From an uncultured Chloroflexales bacterium (lineage in GTDB: Bacteria > Chloroflexota > Chloroflexia > Chloroflexales > Chloroflexaceae), in the NCBI GenBank assembly GCA_937902315.1, contig CALGUG010000057.1, forward strand, positions 134,720 through 198,719: a DNA stretch of 64,000 nucleotides, read 5' to 3'. The stretch's first letter is position 1. Every line of letters starts with the position of its first letter. The notes under the pieces are model-generated. The model did no database searches. It saw only the letters and a program-made list of their open reading frames with translations, and was not told the origin of the DNA. Position numbers and translations under genes: made by a program. Shown in pieces: positions 33,779 through 42,387 of the stretch.

Positions 33779-35062
33779 ATGCCTATCTCCTATAGCGAAC
33801 AGGTCTCACTGGATTGCCCAGCGTGTGGCAAAAACTTTGAGGCTACTGCGTGGATGATTATCGATGCAGACGAGCGCCCCGATCTGATCGACGCCCTGCG
33901 CGTAGCGGAACTCAATGTTGCTCAATGCCCGGCCTGCGGCAACCGTGGAAAGATCGCTGCGCCTTTAATGTACCACAACGCTCAATTGCAGCGTGTGCTT
34001 TTCGCTGGTGATCCTTCTGTTCCTGAACATGAATTACGTCAACAGGCCCAAGCCTTGTTGAATCTGATGATGGATGCGATTCCCGAAGAGCTACACCGCC
34101 CTTATCACGAGGATGTGTATGTAACCGAAGGCCTTGAGGGCGTTCAGCGAGTGATCGAACGGGACGATAGGCGACTAGCAGCTCGCAATCGCGCTACGGG
34201 CGGCGGCTCACCCGCCTCTCCAAACGGGGAAAAAAAAACTCTTGAAACAGCCCTGAAACGCTCTGCCAGCGCTGAGTCTCAATCTCCGATGCTGCAAGCC
34301 GCTCAGGCTCTTGTGCGCGCCAACGGCCCTGAAGAGCTCGATGAGGTGCTCAGCACATACCCTTTTTTGCTGCGCCCTGCGAGCGATGAAGAGCTTAACA
34401 GCTTGATTCAAGAGGCTCAGCAGGCGGGCCAAGCCGACACGATGCGTACCTTGCTGCGTGCTCGCATGCTGATGGTACAACTGCGCCTACGGCCCGGCGC
34501 TGAGCCTCAAACGCCTGAGGCGGTAGCTGTGCCCGAGCCAGAACTGGACCGGCAGCCATACGCTCTCGAGGAGCCTAGAGCTCTTGAAGCCTCCTCGCAA
34601 CAGGCAAAGGTTTTTTCAGAGGCGGCCTTTTTGGCGCTCTTGCAGGCGACATCGGAGGCCGAACTGCTGAGAGCGACCATCGACTACCCGGTTTTGCTTG
34701 AAGGCTGGGTTGATGAGGAACTTGCTCAGCGCGCCGAGGCCGCCCTCGATATTGGGCACGAACAGTACGCCCAACAGATCGAAGATCGGCGCGAGGCGCT
34801 GGTGAGCTTGCGCATGGGCGCTAAGCCGCACAATCAGCTCGCTGAGGCGGTGCGCACACTGCTCGCCGCCGACGACGAAGACGATATCGCGCTGCTGCTC
34901 GATAGCCACCCGATTTTGTTGAGCGATGCTGCTGGCGATATGTTGCAGGTTTTAGCGGCCGAAGCCCAAGGACGAGGCGATAGCCGTATGGCGAGCGTCG
35001 CATTGCACTATCGCGCTTTGCTGCACGAGATCCGCCAAGGATTGGAATACGAATCGCTGTGA
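33779..35062 (+). CDS. CpXC-domain zinc-ribbon-like protein
   Basis: A 427-residue protein. The ATG at 33779 has AGAGGA seven bases upstream; an ATG two codons earlier is too close to it. Residues about 1-130 are a CpXC domain with two CPxC knuckles (DCPACGKNF, QCPACGNRG), probably binding zinc. Three similar segments follow (about residues 170-225, 275-330 and 355-420), each of the type AL(V/L)xAxxxxELxxxLxxxPxLL then ExL, so the C-terminus is a helical repeat region. Function unknown. Confidence 0.8.
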   Translation: MPISYSEQVSLDCPACGKNFEATAWMIIDADERPDLIDALRVAELNVAQCPACGNRGKIAAPLMYHNAQLQRVLFAGDPSVPEHELRQQAQALLNLMMDAIPEELHRPYHEDVYVTEGLEGVQRVIERDDRRLAARNRATGGGSPASPNGEKKTLETALKRSASAESQSPMLQAAQALVRANGPEELDEVLSTYPFLLRPASDEELNSLIQEAQQAGQADTMRTLLRARMLMVQLRLRPGAEPQTPEAVAVPEPELDRQPYALEEPRALEASSQQAKVFSEAAFLALLQATSEAELLRATIDYPVLLEGWVDEELAQRAEAALDIGHEQYAQQIEDRREALVSLRMGAKPHNQLAEAVRTLLAADDEDDIALLLDSHPILLSDAAGDMLQVLAAEAQGRGDSRMASVALHYRALLHEIRQGLEYESL

Positions 35063-35094
35063 TCGAGCATCTCTTGAAGCGCAAAGGAAAAGGT

Positions 35095-35349
35095 ATGGAC
35101 AAATCAATCGAAGAGGTCACGCTTCTGCTCTTATCGCTGTTGGCCGAACAAGAAGAGACGAGCAACGGTGTACATCTGCGTGCTGCGACGAGTTTTCCAA
35201 GCACGGTGCTTTCGGCGCTGCAAGAGCGAGGTTTAGTCGAGCTCGGCAGCGATGGCAAAGTAACCTTTACCCAGGCCGGCTTAGATCTGGCCGAAGAGAT
35301 CGAAGAGCGCTACCTCGACGCAGGGGCACGCTCTGATGTTGTGCTCTAG
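35095..35349 (+). CDS. Small winged-helix-like protein
   Basis: An 84-residue protein (MDKSIEEVTLLLLSLLAEQEE). Helix pattern and the segment FPSTVLSALQERGLVELGSDGKVTFTQAGLDLAEE look like a winged-helix, loosely similar to DUF6429. The ATG has AAGGAAAAGG upstream. A GTG at 35059 overlapping the previous stop by four bases is an alternative start and would couple the genes. Confidence 0.7.
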   Translation: MDKSIEEVTLLLLSLLAEQEETSNGVHLRAATSFPSTVLSALQERGLVELGSDGKVTFTQAGLDLAEEIEERYLDAGARSDVVL

Positions 35350-35372
35350 CTGCTACAATCGGAATTGTTTGA

Positions 35373-35407
35373 AGAGATCTCGCTCACGAGAGCGAGGTCT
35401 CTTTTTA
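35373..35407 (+). terminator. Rho-independent terminator
   Basis: AGAGATCTCGCTC pairs with GAGCGAGGTCTCT (one G-U), loop ACGA, then TTTTT. Confidence 0.9.
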
Positions 35408-35435
35408 TGTGGAATGCGCGGATGCTTGCTTTTTG

Positions 35436-35622
35436 ATACTAAATTCGGTTGAACACTTTGTGTTTTTGGCCTTCGGCAGAGTAGAACTTGTCTCTTTTCC
35501 CGGCTTTTCATGCGTCGCAAGAACAAAAGTCTTTAAACGGATGTAGTTTGAGGTGGTCTTTCGACGCAGGCAGCTAGCAGCCCCTTGTGGCGGGCAGCGT
35601 GTTGGTAGCCGTAGGCGGACGC
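35436..35622. repeat. Composite dispersed-repeat cluster
   Basis: A second-family copy starts ATACTAAATTCGG (35436) and includes GGCCTTCGGCAGAGTAGAAC. A perfect 22-bp core in minus orientation is at 35601-35622. It fills the gap between the winged-helix gene and the Hsp70 gene. Confidence 0.75.
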
Positions 35623-35688
35623 GCCATAAGTCTTATTTGGGGAATCGATATCGCCGCCAACCTTTGGAACAGATCAAGCCGATGCGCA

Positions 35689-37485
35689 TTATTCTTCATC
35701 GAGCTCGTAGAGGCAATCGAGCAGTTCGTCTGAGCGGGCGGCGATCAGGGCTGGGTCGGCCTGCAGCAGGGCTTGATCGAGCGCGACGATGGCCGCTTGC
35801 AGCGCATGCGTTTCGCCCCGTGTAAATGCGACGGCCCGCCGCGCGCGTGCCAGCAGCGCGATCGCTTCGAGGTTGGAAGCGCCGTAGTTGGGCGAGCTGT
35901 GCGCAGCGCTCGGGTTGCTTGGCTTGCTTATCGGGCTATTGGAAGCCGAATCGAGCCAAGCCTGTTCGGCCTCGAAGTGCAGCAGCTCATCGTGCGAGGC
36001 TTTGATCTGTTTGGCGGAAAGGCGGGCGCGGTTGGCGGCGACCTTGATGCCAGCTTGTTTGCCGCTGCCGCGATCTTGGGCCGAGATATGCAAGATGCCG
36101 TTCAGATCGAAATCGAACTGAACCGTAATGCGCGGCGGCGTATCGGGCGCTTCGGGCACCAACTGGTCGAAGAGAAACGAGCCTAAGAGCGTATTGCGCG
36201 ATGCGATTGGGTTTTCGCCTTGGTAGACCTTGACCTCGATCGCGGTTTGGTCGGGAGTGATGGCGGCATAGACCTCGGAGCGCGAGGTCGGAATGCTGGT
36301 ATTGCGCTGAATGATCACGCTGTAGCGATCGCTCACCAGCGAACCGTACTCCCATTTGGCGATCTCGATACCCAACGAATGGGGCGTGACATCGACCAAA
36401 ATGGCGTCGAGCGGCTCGCCAGCGATGATAGCAGCTTGAGCGGCGGCCCCCAAAGCGACCGCCTCATCAGGATTGATCACCAGCTCGGGCCTGATGCCGG
36501 TGGCTTCGTAGAGCAGTTGCCCGATGCGTGGAATGCGGGTGCTGCCGCCTACCAACAGAATACGATCGAGATCTTGCGCTTCCAGACCGGCATCATCGAG
36601 TGCTTGTTGAAACGAGTTGATAGTTTGGCGTAGCAGATCTTCGATCATGGCCTCGAATTCGGAACGCCCGATCTCGAGCTCGAGATGGAGCGGCACACCG
36701 TCGGCGCTGGCGATGTAGGCTTCGTGGATGCGGGCGAAGGCTTGCTGCGAGAGCACGATTTTGGCCGCTTCGGCGGCGCGGCTCAGGCGAGCCATGGCGC
36801 GTCGATCGCCGCGCAGATCGACTCCAGTTTCGTTTTCGAAGTGCTGGGCGCAGTGTTCGATCAAAAGTGCGTCGAAGTCATCGCCTCCAAGCCGCGTATT
36901 GCCGTGGCTGGCGCGCACCTCAACCACGCCCGCATCGAGTTCGATGATCGAGACATCGAAGGTGCCGCCGCCCAGATCGTAGACCGCGATGTAGTGGTGA
37001 CCGTTGTCGCTCAGCCCTAGCCCATAGGCCAGCGCGGCAGCGGTCGGCTCGTTGATGATACGCTCGACCTGAAAGCCCGCGATCTCTCCGGCTTCGCGGG
37101 TGGCTTGGCGGGCGGCGTCGGAGAAGTAGGCCGGCACGGTGATGACCGCCCGATCGACTTTTTCGTTGAGCTGGGCTTCGACCCTGCGCTTAAGCTCGCG
37201 CAAGAGCAGGGCCGAGACCTCTTGGGGCAAAAGGTAGCGTTGGCCTAGGCGAACGCGCTGCTCGCTCCCCATCAGACGCTTGATCGAGCGAATAGTCTGC
37301 TCGGGATAGAGTTCGTATTGGTTGCGCGCTGGCGTGCCGATCACCAGTTTGCCCTGGGGCGTTAAGCCCACAACCGAAGGCATTAGCCGTTCGTTCTTCC
37401 AACTTAGCAGCTCTGGCTGTCCATCGCGCACCTGTGCTGCGGCAGAGAAGCTTGTTCCAAGATCGATCCCGATGATACGTCCCAT
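35689..37485 (-). CDS. Hsp70-family chaperone (DnaK/HscA-like)
   Basis: A 598-residue Hsp70. All three family signatures are present: IGIDLGTSFS (residues 5-14), VYDLGGGTFDVSII and ILLVGGSTRIPRIGQLL. The substrate-binding beta domain (VTPHSLGIEI, QDRGSGKQAGIKV) is intact. The helical lid is shorter and diverged, ending in an Asp/Glu-rich tail. It is the last gene of an operon with grpE-like, J-like and TPR genes. This is likely a specialised second chaperone system; whether the main dnaK is elsewhere cannot be seen. Confidence 0.93.
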   Translation of the reverse strand: MGRIIGIDLGTSFSAAAQVRDGQPELLSWKNERLMPSVVGLTPQGKLVIGTPARNQYELYPEQTIRSIKRLMGSEQRVRLGQRYLLPQEVSALLLRELKRRVEAQLNEKVDRAVITVPAYFSDAARQATREAGEIAGFQVERIINEPTAAALAYGLGLSDNGHHYIAVYDLGGGTFDVSIIELDAGVVEVRASHGNTRLGGDDFDALLIEHCAQHFENETGVDLRGDRRAMARLSRAAEAAKIVLSQQAFARIHEAYIASADGVPLHLELEIGRSEFEAMIEDLLRQTINSFQQALDDAGLEAQDLDRILLVGGSTRIPRIGQLLYEATGIRPELVINPDEAVALGAAAQAAIIAGEPLDAILVDVTPHSLGIEIAKWEYGSLVSDRYSVIIQRNTSIPTSRSEVYAAITPDQTAIEVKVYQGENPIASRNTLLGSFLFDQLVPEAPDTPPRITVQFDFDLNGILHISAQDRGSGKQAGIKVAANRARLSAKQIKASHDELLHFEAEQAWLDSASNSPISKPSNPSAAHSSPNYGASNLEAIALLARARRAVAFTRGETHALQAAIVALDQALLQADPALIAARSDELLDCLYELDEE

Positions 37486-37507
37486 ACCTGTTGTGCTTGT
37501 TTCTGAA

Positions 37508-38353
37508 TTATGTCTCTGCAGCGAAATACTCCTCGTCGTTCCATTCTCGGGCGACAGCGACTTCGGCGTGGCGCAGTACGCGATCGTCGATCATGTAACC
37601 GGTTTGGAGCACCGCTACAACTGTATCTGCTGGATGCTCGATTGTAGCAGGTAGCGCTTGAACTGCAACATGCAGGTTTGGGTCGAAGGGTGCGTGAAGC
37701 GCATCGATCGGGCGCACATGTTGCGAAGCGAGTACGCTCAGCAGGCGTTCGCGCACATGGGTCAGGCCGTGCTGCCAAGAACGCAGGGCGTTGCGTAGGC
37801 GAAGCTCTTCGGGTGTGCTCGAAGGGTCGCGCATACGCATGCGCTCGAAGAGTGTCATCTCGCGCTTAGGAATTTTGCTCGAACCGAGGATCTCTTCGCC
37901 GGAACGGAGCGCGTGGTCGATGCCGTCGAGGGCAGGCAGAAGCTCGCGAATGATTTCGAGGCGGGCTTGGTTCTGAGCCGCGATGATCTGTTGACGTAGG
38001 GCGTTTAGCTCTTGGTCGCGATGGGCATTGATGCTTTCGAGCAGTTCGAGCGTCTGGTGCATATGGGCCTGTTGCGATTCAACTAAAATGTTAGATTTCA
38101 GCTGTTCGCGCCCATTGCGTTGAAGCTGTTTTTCGATACCTTCTAAGCTCTCTCGGAGCGCTTTAAACTCTTGGTCGTAATTTTTCGATTCGCGCAGGGC
38201 GATCGTCGGTTGCGGGCGTTGGATCATTTCGTTTAGGGTCTGTTCAAGCGTTTCTAACCTGCTTAGTACACGTTCGTAAGCCAGCGTTTGTTGCTCAGGT
38301 GGCAAGCCCAGCAACCGTTGCATAAAGTGTATGGAAGGTGATGAGTTTCTCAT
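37508..38353 (-). CDS. GrpE-like nucleotide exchange factor with long coiled coil
   Basis: A protein of about 281 residues. The ATG at 38353 has GAGG nine bases away. The open frame runs 26 codons further. A long coiled coil (about 30-150) precedes the GrpE head: LEIIRELLPALDGIDHALRSGEE, then HAPFDPNLHVAVQALPATIEHPADTVVAVLQTGYMIDDRVLRHAEVAVA, the conserved GrpE beta-wing ending. It is longer than ordinary GrpE (about 190-200). It promotes ADP release from Hsp70, whose gene follows 22 bp downstream. Confidence 0.88.
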   Translation of the reverse strand: MRNSSPSIHFMQRLLGLPPEQQTLAYERVLSRLETLEQTLNEMIQRPQPTIALRESKNYDQEFKALRESLEGIEKQLQRNGREQLKSNILVESQQAHMHQTLELLESINAHRDQELNALRQQIIAAQNQARLEIIRELLPALDGIDHALRSGEEILGSSKIPKREMTLFERMRMRDPSSTPEELRLRNALRSWQHGLTHVRERLLSVLASQHVRPIDALHAPFDPNLHVAVQALPATIEHPADTVVAVLQTGYMIDDRVLRHAEVAVAREWNDEEYFAAET

Positions 38354-38409
38354 ACGTATAAGCCTCAGAATATCCCTAATGCGTTTAGGTGCAGCGTAAG
38401 GCACGCGCC

Positions 38410-38574
38410 TCACTCTCGTCTCAGGTGACATAACTGCCAGATCGTGAGGCGATCGTGGTCAATAACAATATCCAAGACGCAAACCTTACGATCCTGCTGG
38501 TGGTCGACAAGCAGCACTTCGTAGAGGAGCTAGTGGTAGTGACGGGGCAGGGCAGATAGGCTGAGGCGCGTCAT
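38410..38574 (-). pseudogene. Possible small ORF interrupted by an in-frame TAG
   Basis: From an ATG at 38574 the frame reads 14 codons, a TAG (38532-38530), then 39 more codons (LLYEVLLVDHQQDRKVCVLD and on) to TGA. The composition looks protein-like, but there is no SD and no recognised family. It could be chance. Confidence 0.25.
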
Positions 38575-38622
38575 ACCGTCTTACAACCAATTTGGTAGGG
38601 ATGAGGGCGTCGGCTTGGCTGT

Positions 38623-38985
38623 TTATTTTTGCGTCGTATCGAACCGGATAGCTTGGAACAGCTCGCGCCAGTCGTTGCGTCTGAGATCGCTCAGGGCGTG
38701 GGCTGCTGCAATTATATCTTCTTTATGAATCCTCAGGTCAGGCTCCTCTAGGGCTTGCTTTTGTGGGCGGGCCTGCCAGTCCTGAAGCAGGCGCATGTCG
38801 CTTTCTTGGCGTTTTGCACTGTCGCGTAAGGCCTCGTAGGCGGCTCGAATGCGCTTAAACATCTCTGGGTTGCGTTCGGGCGGATACTGGCGCACTAAGC
38901 GGAAATAGGCGCGTTTTATGGCGCTCTTGTCGGCTTGGCGGCTTAGCCCCAAGATCTGGTAGGGATCTTCATAAAAGGTCGCCAT
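38623..38985 (-). CDS. J-domain-like protein lacking HPD
   Basis: A 120-residue protein. The N-terminal 60 residues follow the J-domain pattern (DPYQILGLSRQADKSAIKRAYFRLVRQ, FKRIRAAYEALRD), but the invariant HPD that stimulates Hsp70 ATPase is replaced by Tyr34-Pro35-Pro36. The remainder is helical. A good AAAGGAG SD is present. It is encoded between the TPR and GrpE genes of the Hsp70 operon, so it may act as a docking or regulatory J-like protein. Confidence 0.8.
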   Translation of the reverse strand: MATFYEDPYQILGLSRQADKSAIKRAYFRLVRQYPPERNPEMFKRIRAAYEALRDSAKRQESDMRLLQDWQARPQKQALEEPDLRIHKEDIIAAAHALSDLRRNDWRELFQAIRFDTTQK

Positions 38986-39005
38986 GCCTGCTCCTTTCTC
39001 GGCAA

Positions 39006-41237
39006 TCAGCCCGTAATACTCGGTATTTCAAATTGCGTTCGCGCGACCCGGATGGCCTCGTTTAAACACGATTGCTCGATCTGATAACGTACATAGTCGG
39101 CTCGCTCAGCTAATTCGTGCTCTGCTTGACGATGGGCCAGGCGGCTGACGCGCAAAAGAACCTCGCGCCCCGCTCGTTTGTCGCCGATCAGTTCCAAAAT
39201 CAAGCCATAAAGAATCAGCAGCTCGGCCTGTTGTGGGGCGAGCTTGAGCGCTTGTTGAATGTAGTACAGGCTGAGATCGGCACGAATATGCAGAAAGAGA
39301 CTTGCGATAATGGCGTGTAGCTCTCCATCGTTGGGGCGCTGTCTAACGGCCTGTTCGAGCAGGTCGTGGGCCAATTGTAGCCAAACCCGTGCGATCGGTA
39401 CGCGGCGGTTGGGCAATTCGCTCAGATCGCGCGCTCGCAGCAGGGGTGTGCTCGCTTCGAGCAGGGCCGAGCCAGCCAGAAGATAGAATCGACTGAGATC
39501 GCTAAGAGATTGCTCCGCTCGAGCGATGATAAGGCGGATCTCGTGTTCGTGGGCGATGCGGTGCCAACACAGCATCGCCAGCAGATAGGCTTCGGTTTGG
39601 TCGAAGCCGATTCGTAAGCCTTCATTGATCTGGGCGCGGGCCGCTTCGTTGGCCTCATTGCGCAATAGCGCTCGCGCTAGATCGAAACGATAGTGGTAGC
39701 TATCGGGCGCGAACTGGATCGCCAGTTGAAAGAAGCGTAGGCTTTGGTATCCATTATAGTTGGTTTCGTAGTGTTGCCCAAGCTGATTGAGCAGCCAAGC
39801 TAAGGTGAGGCGCGTCTCGCTGTCGCGCGGCTGTGAAGCGGCAAGCTGCAGCAGTAGCTCTTGAGCTTGCTCAATCTGGCTGTTGGCAAGCCGATAACTG
39901 GCCAGATGCAAACATGCGCGCGTATGCTGCGGCTCAAGCTGAATGATGCGCTGCAGTTCGTTGGCGGCCGCTTGGTGTTGCTGATTGGCAAACAAAATCT
40001 CGCTCAGCTCGTAGCGCAGATCGAGTTCGTTTGGCTCGCGTTTGAGCGCGTTGCGCAGCAGTTGAATCGCATTCTGAAAGGCGTTGGCCTGTTTGTAACA
40101 GTCGATCGCACGCCGCTGAATCCAACGCCACTGCTCGGCGCTATAGCTTTCGTTTTGAACTTGCTGGGAACGGGGGCGCGATCGGAGCAGCTTGCGCCAA
40201 GTCTCGGCGGCCTGATACCACGCTTCTTGGGCTTCGTAAGCTAAGGCCAGATTGTGCAACAACGGGCGGGGCGAACCGAGGCGCGGATACGCTTCGACGA
40301 TCGTACAGGCCGCCTCCCAATAGCGGCTCGCGCTCTTCCAATCGATTTGGCGGGCCTTCTCTTGGGCCGCTACATGCAGAATATTCGATTCGAGCTCTGC
40401 TAGCCGAGCGCTAGGGTTGCTGATTTGGCTGCCGATCAGGGCTAGCTCGGCGGCTTTTTCAAGTTGATCGCTGTCGAGCAGTCGCTCGAGCAGGGCCATA
40501 CGAGCGATCGCGAGGTTGTGCTGCAACCAAGGGCCGTCGTAGCCGCGCTTGAGCGCATCGTGCCAAGCCTGAACTGCCTGCTCTAGATCGCCCTCTTGAA
40601 AGGCAGCAACACCTTGATAATAGCTTTGGTAGCGCGAGATACGCAGCGGCTTGCCTTGCGAAAAAGCCTGCAGCGCTCCGGCCGAGTCTCCTTGTGCCAA
40701 ACAGCCCAGCCCGTGCCAGAAGCGTGCGATCCATCCCTCGTGCGCATGAGGCGCTGTTCGACCCGCCAGCACCTCTGTGACCATTTGGATGAAGTGTAAG
40801 TCGTTGCGGCTCAGCCCCTCTATATGCAGTGCCGCCTGCAGGTCGCCCATTTCGAGCGCCAAAAGCGCCCGCAAACGCGCCAAACCTGCCCAGCGCGCCG
40901 ATGTGAGCTGAGCAACCTGTGTGTAGCGTTCTTGGGCAGCCTCAAGTTGGCCTTGGCGGTGGTAAACGAGGCCAAGCTGGTAGAGCAGACGGGGATCGTT
41001 GGGGCGAAAGCTGAGGGCAGCTTGCAGATCGAGCAAGCGTTGGGGGTCGGCTTGGTTCAGTGAACGACGGAAGTAGGCCTCTGCCAGGGCATTGCGCATC
41101 TGAGCGTCGCTACTCAAGGGCTGCCAGAGCGCAATGGCTTGATCGAAGTCATTGGCTTCAAAATAGCACAACCCAAGGTCACGAACATCGGCCGCCATTC
41201 GTTTGGCACGACCCACTGCTTGGGATTGCTTGGGCAT
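39006..41237 (-). CDS. Large TPR-repeat protein
   Basis: A 743-residue protein composed almost wholly of tetratricopeptide repeats, e.g. GLCYFEANDFDQAIALWQPL, RLLYQLGLVYHRQGQLEAAQERY, ELDLRYELSEILFANQQHQAAANELQRII and AELLILYGLILELIGDKRAGREVLLRV. No signal peptide or membrane helix. GAGGGA precedes the ATG. As first gene of the operon with J-like protein, GrpE and Hsp70, it is a candidate co-chaperone or client adaptor. Confidence 0.9.
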   Translation of the reverse strand: MPKQSQAVGRAKRMAADVRDLGLCYFEANDFDQAIALWQPLSSDAQMRNALAEAYFRRSLNQADPQRLLDLQAALSFRPNDPRLLYQLGLVYHRQGQLEAAQERYTQVAQLTSARWAGLARLRALLALEMGDLQAALHIEGLSRNDLHFIQMVTEVLAGRTAPHAHEGWIARFWHGLGCLAQGDSAGALQAFSQGKPLRISRYQSYYQGVAAFQEGDLEQAVQAWHDALKRGYDGPWLQHNLAIARMALLERLLDSDQLEKAAELALIGSQISNPSARLAELESNILHVAAQEKARQIDWKSASRYWEAACTIVEAYPRLGSPRPLLHNLALAYEAQEAWYQAAETWRKLLRSRPRSQQVQNESYSAEQWRWIQRRAIDCYKQANAFQNAIQLLRNALKREPNELDLRYELSEILFANQQHQAAANELQRIIQLEPQHTRACLHLASYRLANSQIEQAQELLLQLAASQPRDSETRLTLAWLLNQLGQHYETNYNGYQSLRFFQLAIQFAPDSYHYRFDLARALLRNEANEAARAQINEGLRIGFDQTEAYLLAMLCWHRIAHEHEIRLIIARAEQSLSDLSRFYLLAGSALLEASTPLLRARDLSELPNRRVPIARVWLQLAHDLLEQAVRQRPNDGELHAIIASLFLHIRADLSLYYIQQALKLAPQQAELLILYGLILELIGDKRAGREVLLRVSRLAHRQAEHELAERADYVRYQIEQSCLNEAIRVARTQFEIPSITG

Positions 41238-41454
41238 ACATTCCCTCGTGGTGCTGTGTCGTATCGTTAATCTATTATAGCATCACTTCTGGCGCATTCA
41301 GAAAGGCAAACTTTTTTGGGCTGTTTTATCACTCATTTGAAAAATGTGGTATTCTGATACGGGTGCTTCTATACCATACAACGCTCTAGCGATTGGCACA
41401 AAGGCTGCGCTCATTGCAAGTGGGCCATGGCTTAGCTTGGGGTGCGAGACCACT

Positions 41455-42141
41455 ATGACTGATTATGCCGCGATTTACGCCAATCAAGCCGACCAATACG
41501 AAGCGCTAATCGCTCGCGAAGATTATCAACACGCGCTTTTGCCCGCTATCAAAGCGATCACTCCTTTGGCGGGAATCGATGTCGCTGAGCTTGGGGCCGG
41601 AACCGGTCGTCTCACGCGTTTGCTCGCGCCCGAGGTTCGTTCGATCAGCGCTTTCGATCGTTCGCCTGCTATGCTTGCGCGCGCTCGACGCGAATTGGCC
41701 CTTCTGCCGGTAGAGAATTGGCAACTTGGGGTTGCAGATCATCGACACATTCCGCTGCCCGCCGCTAGCGCCGATCTGGTGATCGCAGGCTGGACGATCT
41801 GTTATGCCGCGCTCTGGAGCGAGCACAATTGGCGCTCCGATCTCGATCAGGTCTTTGGAGAGATCGCGCGGATTCTGCGTCCCAATGGGAAAATCATTAT
41901 CATCGAGACCCAAGGAACCGGCTATACCAGTCCTAACCCACCCAGCGAGTTAGCAGACTATTTTGCCTATCTGGAAGAGCACGCTTTCCAGCAGACCTGG
42001 ATCAGAACAGACTACCAATTTCAAAATCTCGTTGAAGCTGTTGAACTTACGCGATTCTTTTTCGGAGACGCTCTCGCCGACCAGCTCCAAGAGCAACAAA
42101 GCTGCATTTTACCTGAATGTACAGGCATCTGGTGGAAATAG
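41455..42141 (+). CDS. Class I SAM-dependent methyltransferase
   Basis: A 228-residue methyltransferase (methyltransferase-11/UbiE-like). Motif I is VAELGAGTGRLTRLLA, the post-I acidic segment ISAFDRSPAML and motif IV-like ADLVIAGWTICY. The open frame extends 37 codons further upstream, but MTDYAAIYANQADQYE is the usual beginning. The substrate is unknown. It is 4 kb before the diterpene genes and on the same strand, but separated by unrelated genes. Confidence 0.85.
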   Translation: MTDYAAIYANQADQYEALIAREDYQHALLPAIKAITPLAGIDVAELGAGTGRLTRLLAPEVRSISAFDRSPAMLARARRELALLPVENWQLGVADHRHIPLPAASADLVIAGWTICYAALWSEHNWRSDLDQVFGEIARILRPNGKIIIIETQGTGYTSPNPPSELADYFAYLEEHAFQQTWIRTDYQFQNLVEAVELTRFFFGDALADQLQEQQSCILPECTGIWWK

Positions 42142-42387
42142 AGCTTTGCAGATCTGACCTTCGGCGGCTATCGATTTGAAGGAGCTTCGCAAGCGTTTTA
42201 TATTGCTTAGGCTTGCATTTGACGCCGCTTGCCGCATTGAGTATACTCGGAATTGTAATACGTTTTTGGCCTCAACATCATCGTTGCCTGATTCCTACTC
42301 AAGGGCGAGTAGCTAAACTGATGGGGATGTTCTGGCACTACGATGGTTGCCCAAACTCTGGGCCATATAAAGAAAGGTAGCATCGCA

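Noticed and set aside
41455..42141. Methyltransferase as part of the diterpenoid cluster
   Set aside because: Separated by gap, a membrane protein gene and tal on the other strand; no terpenoid-specific features seen.
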